The notes below the pieces were generated by a model. The model did not search any database. It saw nothing but the letters and a program-made list of their open reading frames with translations, and was not told where the DNA came from. Shown here piece after piece: positions 38,832-41,658 of a stretch of 41,658 nt of DNA. Position 1 is the first letter of the stretch. Every line of letters starts with the position of its first letter. The stretch lies in the NCBI GenBank assembly GCA_045580105.1, contig JAZNNH010000045.1, positions 1-41,658 of the forward strand, read 5' to 3'. Position numbers and translations under genes: made by a program. This DNA comes from RGIG5579 sp045580105 (GTDB lineage: Bacteria > Bacillota > Clostridia > Oscillospirales > SIG627).

Positions 38832-41174
38832 ATGTTTTCGGATTTGCAGCCGGGAAGACTGAAACTGAACAAAAGAAGCACTTATGTTTTGCTCTTTTTC
38901 ATTCTTTGTGCCGTCCTCTTGATTTCCAGACTTTTTTATCTTCAGATCACAAATTTTGATCAGTATCAATCCGATACGGTCAGCCAATATACCAAAGAAA
39001 CGGTCATCAAAGCCAAACGCGGCACCATCTACGACCGCAATATGAAAGTGCTTGCCATCAGCACGACCGTGGAGCGTGTTTTCATTTCTCCCAACACCAT
39101 TCCCAATCTTTCCGTTGCCTCCTACGTGGAAACCTTAGTGGAGGACATCAAAGATAAGGAAGAACAAAAAGAAGAAAGAACCCGTCTGCTCTCGCAGTTT
39201 TCCGATACCTCCATCACCGTTGCGCAGGATATTGCAAACGAGCTTTCCTCAAGCTTGGGTGTGGATCAGAGAATGGTCATGGAGAAGATTGCCAAGGTTC
39301 ACCGTGCCGATGAAACCATCAAAAAGCAGGTGGAATTGGAAGAGACGGCAGAAATTAAGAAAATGGTGTCTGCCAAGCACTATTCGGGTATGATTCATTT
39401 TTCGGAGGAATCCAAGCGGTATTATCCGTATTCTGCTCTTGCCAGCCACATCATCGGCTTTACCGGAACAGACGGCTACGGGCTCTCCGGCATTGAAGCA
39501 TATTACAACGAACTGCTCACCGGCCAAGACGGCAAAATCGTTGCGGCAAAGGATGCCCACGGCAACGATATGAGCACCAAATACGAAAGCTACGTGGATG
39601 CTGTCGACGGATCCGACGTCATGCTGACGGTAGACTGGACCTGTCAGAGCATCTTGGAAAAATATTTGAGCGAAGCACTTCAGGAATCCCAAGCCAGAAA
39701 CCGTGTTGCCGGCATCATTATGGACGTCAACACCGGCGAAATTTTGGGAATGGCAACCAAGCCCGACTTTGATTTGAACGATCCTTACACCTTGGATGCC
39801 ATCTCGCAAGCGCTTGTGGATGCCTTTTCCGGTACCGAAGAAGAGAAAACCCAGTATAAGGTTGCCCTTTTAAATGAACTTTGGAAAAACAAAGCGGTAA
39901 CGGAATTGTACGAACCCGGTTCCACCTTTAAGATCATCACGTCCGCTATGGTAATGGAAGAAAACTTGGTCGGTGCGACTGAATCCTTCCATTGCAGCGG
40001 TTACATTCGCATTCCCGGTCTTTCCCAGCCGATTCACTGCCACAAACGAGGCGGTCACGGCACCTTGAACTTTGAAGGTGCTCTCGGCTTTTCCTGCAAC
40101 CCCTTTTACGTGGTGATGAGCCAAAGATTGGGAAAAGATCTGTTCTACAAGTATTACAAAGCATTCGGATACAACGAAACCACAGAGGTGGATATTTACG
40201 GAGAAGCGAAAAACCTCTTCTTTGATCTGAACAGTTACTCCAGCGTCGACGCCGCGTGCGCCGCGTTCGGACAGAACTTTAAGGTTACTCCGATTTCGCA
40301 CTTGCGTGCGATTTGTGCGGTGGCAAACGGAGGCAATCTTGTCACCCCGCACGTGTTGAAAGCAAGTCTTGACAACGACGGCAACGTCGTGGAAAGCTAC
40401 GCAACGGAAGTGAAGCGTCAGGTGGTTTCCAAGGAGAACTGCGAGGTTCTCTGGGAATATCTGTACCGAAGCGTAGAAGATCAGGGCGGCAACCGAAACG
40501 CTGCCGTTCACGGTTATAAGGTAGCGGCAAAGACCGGTACTTCAACCAAAACGGAAAAAAGCCAAGGAGAAGAAAAGTTTTACGTTTCTTCTTGCGTGGC
40601 ATTCGCACCGGCGGACAAGCCGGAAGTGGCCGTCATCGTTCTGGTAGACGAGCCGGTTGGAAACTATTACGGTTCCACGGTTGCAGCACCCTACGTTGCC
40701 AAAATTCTTTCGGAAGTGCTTCCGTATCTGGGCGTAGAACCCGAATACACCAAGGATGAATTGGCAAGCTTGGGTGTAGCCATCAGCGATTATACCGGCA
40801 GAAGTCTTTCCTATGCATCCAGCAATTTGCAGGGCAAAGGTCTTGTGGCTGAGGTAGTGGGCAACGGAAGTGTTGTGGTTGCACAATCTCCCGTGGCAGG
40901 TGTCAAAGTTCCCGGTGGCGGCAAAGTCGTGCTTTACACCGAGGAAGGACTTAACACTCCCAGCTGTACGGTGCCCAACGTCATCGGAAAGAGCGCCGCG
41001 GCGGCGAACCGGGCCATTGTCAATGCCGGTCTGAATATTGAAATTGCAACCGGTACGCTTGCCTCGTCCGAAGGTGCCGTGGTCGTCAAACAAAGCATTG
41101 CAGCCGGAGAGAGCGTGCTCCCCGGTACGGTCATTACGATCGATTTCCGCCACTACGACGGCGTGACTGACTAA
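38832..41174 (+). CDS. Class B penicillin-binding protein with two PASTA domains (FtsI/SpoVD type)
   Basis: A D,D-transpeptidase that cross-links peptidoglycan at the septum or spore cortex. The 780-residue protein has a short cytoplasmic start, a transmembrane helix (about 18-36), the class B dimerisation domain with AKRGTIYDRN, and a transpeptidase with STFK (S364, K367), SCN (421-423) and KTGTS (567-571). Two C-terminal PASTA domains follow (about 643-710 and 716-777). Position between ftsL and murE suits FtsI/PbpB or SpoVD. Bacillus PbpB has two PASTA domains and SpoVD one, but Clostridia such as C. difficile have SpoVD alone here, so the division is open. AAGGAGGAG precedes the ATG. Confidence 0.93.
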   Translation: MFSDLQPGRLKLNKRSTYVLLFFILCAVLLISRLFYLQITNFDQYQSDTVSQYTKETVIKAKRGTIYDRNMKVLAISTTVERVFISPNTIPNLSVASYVETLVEDIKDKEEQKEERTRLLSQFSDTSITVAQDIANELSSSLGVDQRMVMEKIAKVHRADETIKKQVELEETAEIKKMVSAKHYSGMIHFSEESKRYYPYSALASHIIGFTGTDGYGLSGIEAYYNELLTGQDGKIVAAKDAHGNDMSTKYESYVDAVDGSDVMLTVDWTCQSILEKYLSEALQESQARNRVAGIIMDVNTGEILGMATKPDFDLNDPYTLDAISQALVDAFSGTEEEKTQYKVALLNELWKNKAVTELYEPGSTFKIITSAMVMEENLVGATESFHCSGYIRIPGLSQPIHCHKRGGHGTLNFEGALGFSCNPFYVVMSQRLGKDLFYKYYKAFGYNETTEVDIYGEAKNLFFDLNSYSSVDAACAAFGQNFKVTPISHLRAICAVANGGNLVTPHVLKASLDNDGNVVESYATEVKRQVVSKENCEVLWEYLYRSVEDQGGNRNAAVHGYKVAAKTGTSTKTEKSQGEEKFYVSSCVAFAPADKPEVAVIVLVDEPVGNYYGSTVAAPYVAKILSEVLPYLGVEPEYTKDELASLGVAISDYTGRSLSYASSNLQGKGLVAEVVGNGSVVVAQSPVAGVKVPGGGKVVLYTEEGLNTPSCTVPNVIGKSAAAANRAIVNAGLNIEIATGTLASSEGAVVVKQSIAAGESVLPGTVITIDFRHYDGVTD

Positions 41175-41200
41175 AAACTCAATCAAGGAGGAAAAAACAG

Positions 41201-41658
41201 ATGAAACTTTTCGACGTGCTTGCCGACATTACGGTTTTAGAGTGGCACGCAGATCCCGATCTTGAGATTGCGTCTGTATCCTCCGACAGTCGGAAAATCA
41301 TTCCCGGGGCAGCTTTCGTTGCCATCAAGGGTCTGAAAAGCGACGGACGTGATTTTATTCCCGGTGCGATGGAAAAAGGGGCAGTGGTTGTCATTTGCAG
41401 CGAAGCACCGAAGCAAGACGTTCCCTACGTTTTGCTTTCCGATACCCGTATGACGCTATCTCTCATGCTTTCCAATTTCTATTCGCATCCCGAAAAAAGC
41501 TTTCGCCACGTGATCGGCATCACGGGAACGAACGGCAAAACCACCACGTCCTTTATGATCAAAAGCATTTTCGAAGTGGCGGGACACAAGACCGGCTTGA
41601 TCGGAACCACCAAATACCTTGTCGGAAACGAAGAATACAAGGTTGACGGCTCTGCCGC
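41201..41658 (+). CDS. murE: UDP-N-acetylmuramyl-tripeptide synthetase MurE, N-terminal part
   Basis: The gene runs off the right edge, so only about 152 residues are present. ATG 41201 follows AAGGAGG by nine bases. The N-terminal domain has VSSDSRKIIPGAAFVA, and the ATP loop GITGTNGKTTT lies at about 106-116, as in MurE. MurE adds the third amino acid of the stem peptide, L-Lys or meso-diaminopimelate; the selectivity motif is beyond the window. It lies 26 bases after the PBP gene, with no terminator between, so the two are cotranscribed. Confidence 0.93.
   Translation, partial: MKLFDVLADITVLEWHADPDLEIASVSSDSRKIIPGAAFVAIKGLKSDGRDFIPGAMEKGAVVVICSEAPKQDVPYVLLSDTRMTLSLMLSNFYSHPEKSFRHVIGITGTNGKTTTSFMIKSIFEVAGHKTGLIGTTKYLVGNEEYKVDGSA

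Noticed and set aside
1..41658. CRISPR arrays, insertion sequences, prophage, tRNA or rRNA genes, riboswitches
   Set aside because: I looked for regular spaced repeats, transposase motifs, tRNA-like cloverleafs and known riboswitch cores in the intergenic gaps and saw none; almost all gaps are under 240 bases and are accounted for by promoters, leaders and terminators.

Overview
The window is a stretch of a spore-forming Clostridia (Gram-positive, Bacillota) chromosome. Sporulation-type genes support this (ylbJ-like, yqfC, yqfD, ytvI-like, an SleB-type hydrolase, a PASTA-containing class B PBP), as do strong AGGAGG ribosome-binding sites, sigma-A-type promoters with 16-18 bp spacers, and a zinc-type L28 and S18. 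A dockerin domain at the left edge points to a gut or rumen fibre-associated lineage, but genus cannot be told from the sequence. Almost every gene is on the + strand; the exceptions are a Cys-rich small protein and ylbJ-like (1670-2802) and ytvI-like and a flavodoxin-family gene (12758-14551).

Layout. 3-317: C-terminus of a dockerin protein. 432-1604: malic enzyme on its own promoter. 1670-2802 (-): 68-aa Cys-motif protein and YlbJ-like membrane protein. 2886-9851: tight operon yqfC-yqfD-phoH-ybeY-era-recO-mutS2. 10104-10877: SleB-like hydrolase. 11051-12732: rpsF-ssb-rpsR-secG-rpmB. 12758-14551 (-): YtvI-like permease and flavodoxin-family protein. 14746-23018: tmk-like kinase, DJ-1/PfpI, CPBP protease, mltG, rmuC, smpB, lepA, hemW, nearly all overlapping or a few bases apart. 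23043-25491: PsbP-like lipoprotein, yqhQ, prmC. 25610-31809: recA, a long PRPP synthetase, recX, rimO, pgsA, cysS. 31859-36469: cinA, HPr, uvrC, rsmD, coaD. 36509 to the end: the dcw (division and cell wall) cluster mraZ-rsmH-ftsL-like-PBP-murE, cut by the window edge.

The content is mostly core information processing (ribosome proteins and maturation, DNA repair, translation factors) plus envelope building. I do not see a defence island, prophage, insertion sequence, CRISPR array, tRNA or rRNA. No intergenic stretch exceeds 300 bases. The least ordinary material is regulatory or architectural: a 10-bp-phased MraZ operator followed by a terminator-like hairpin whose left arm can also pair with the predicted 5' end of the mRNA; a structured rpsF leader; a terminator whose right arm encodes the end of the convergent gene; a SecG with a long acidic tail; a P-loop kinase lacking the usual Ser/Thr; a recA promoter with no visible LexA box; and a small conserved-looking Cys protein of unknown function.
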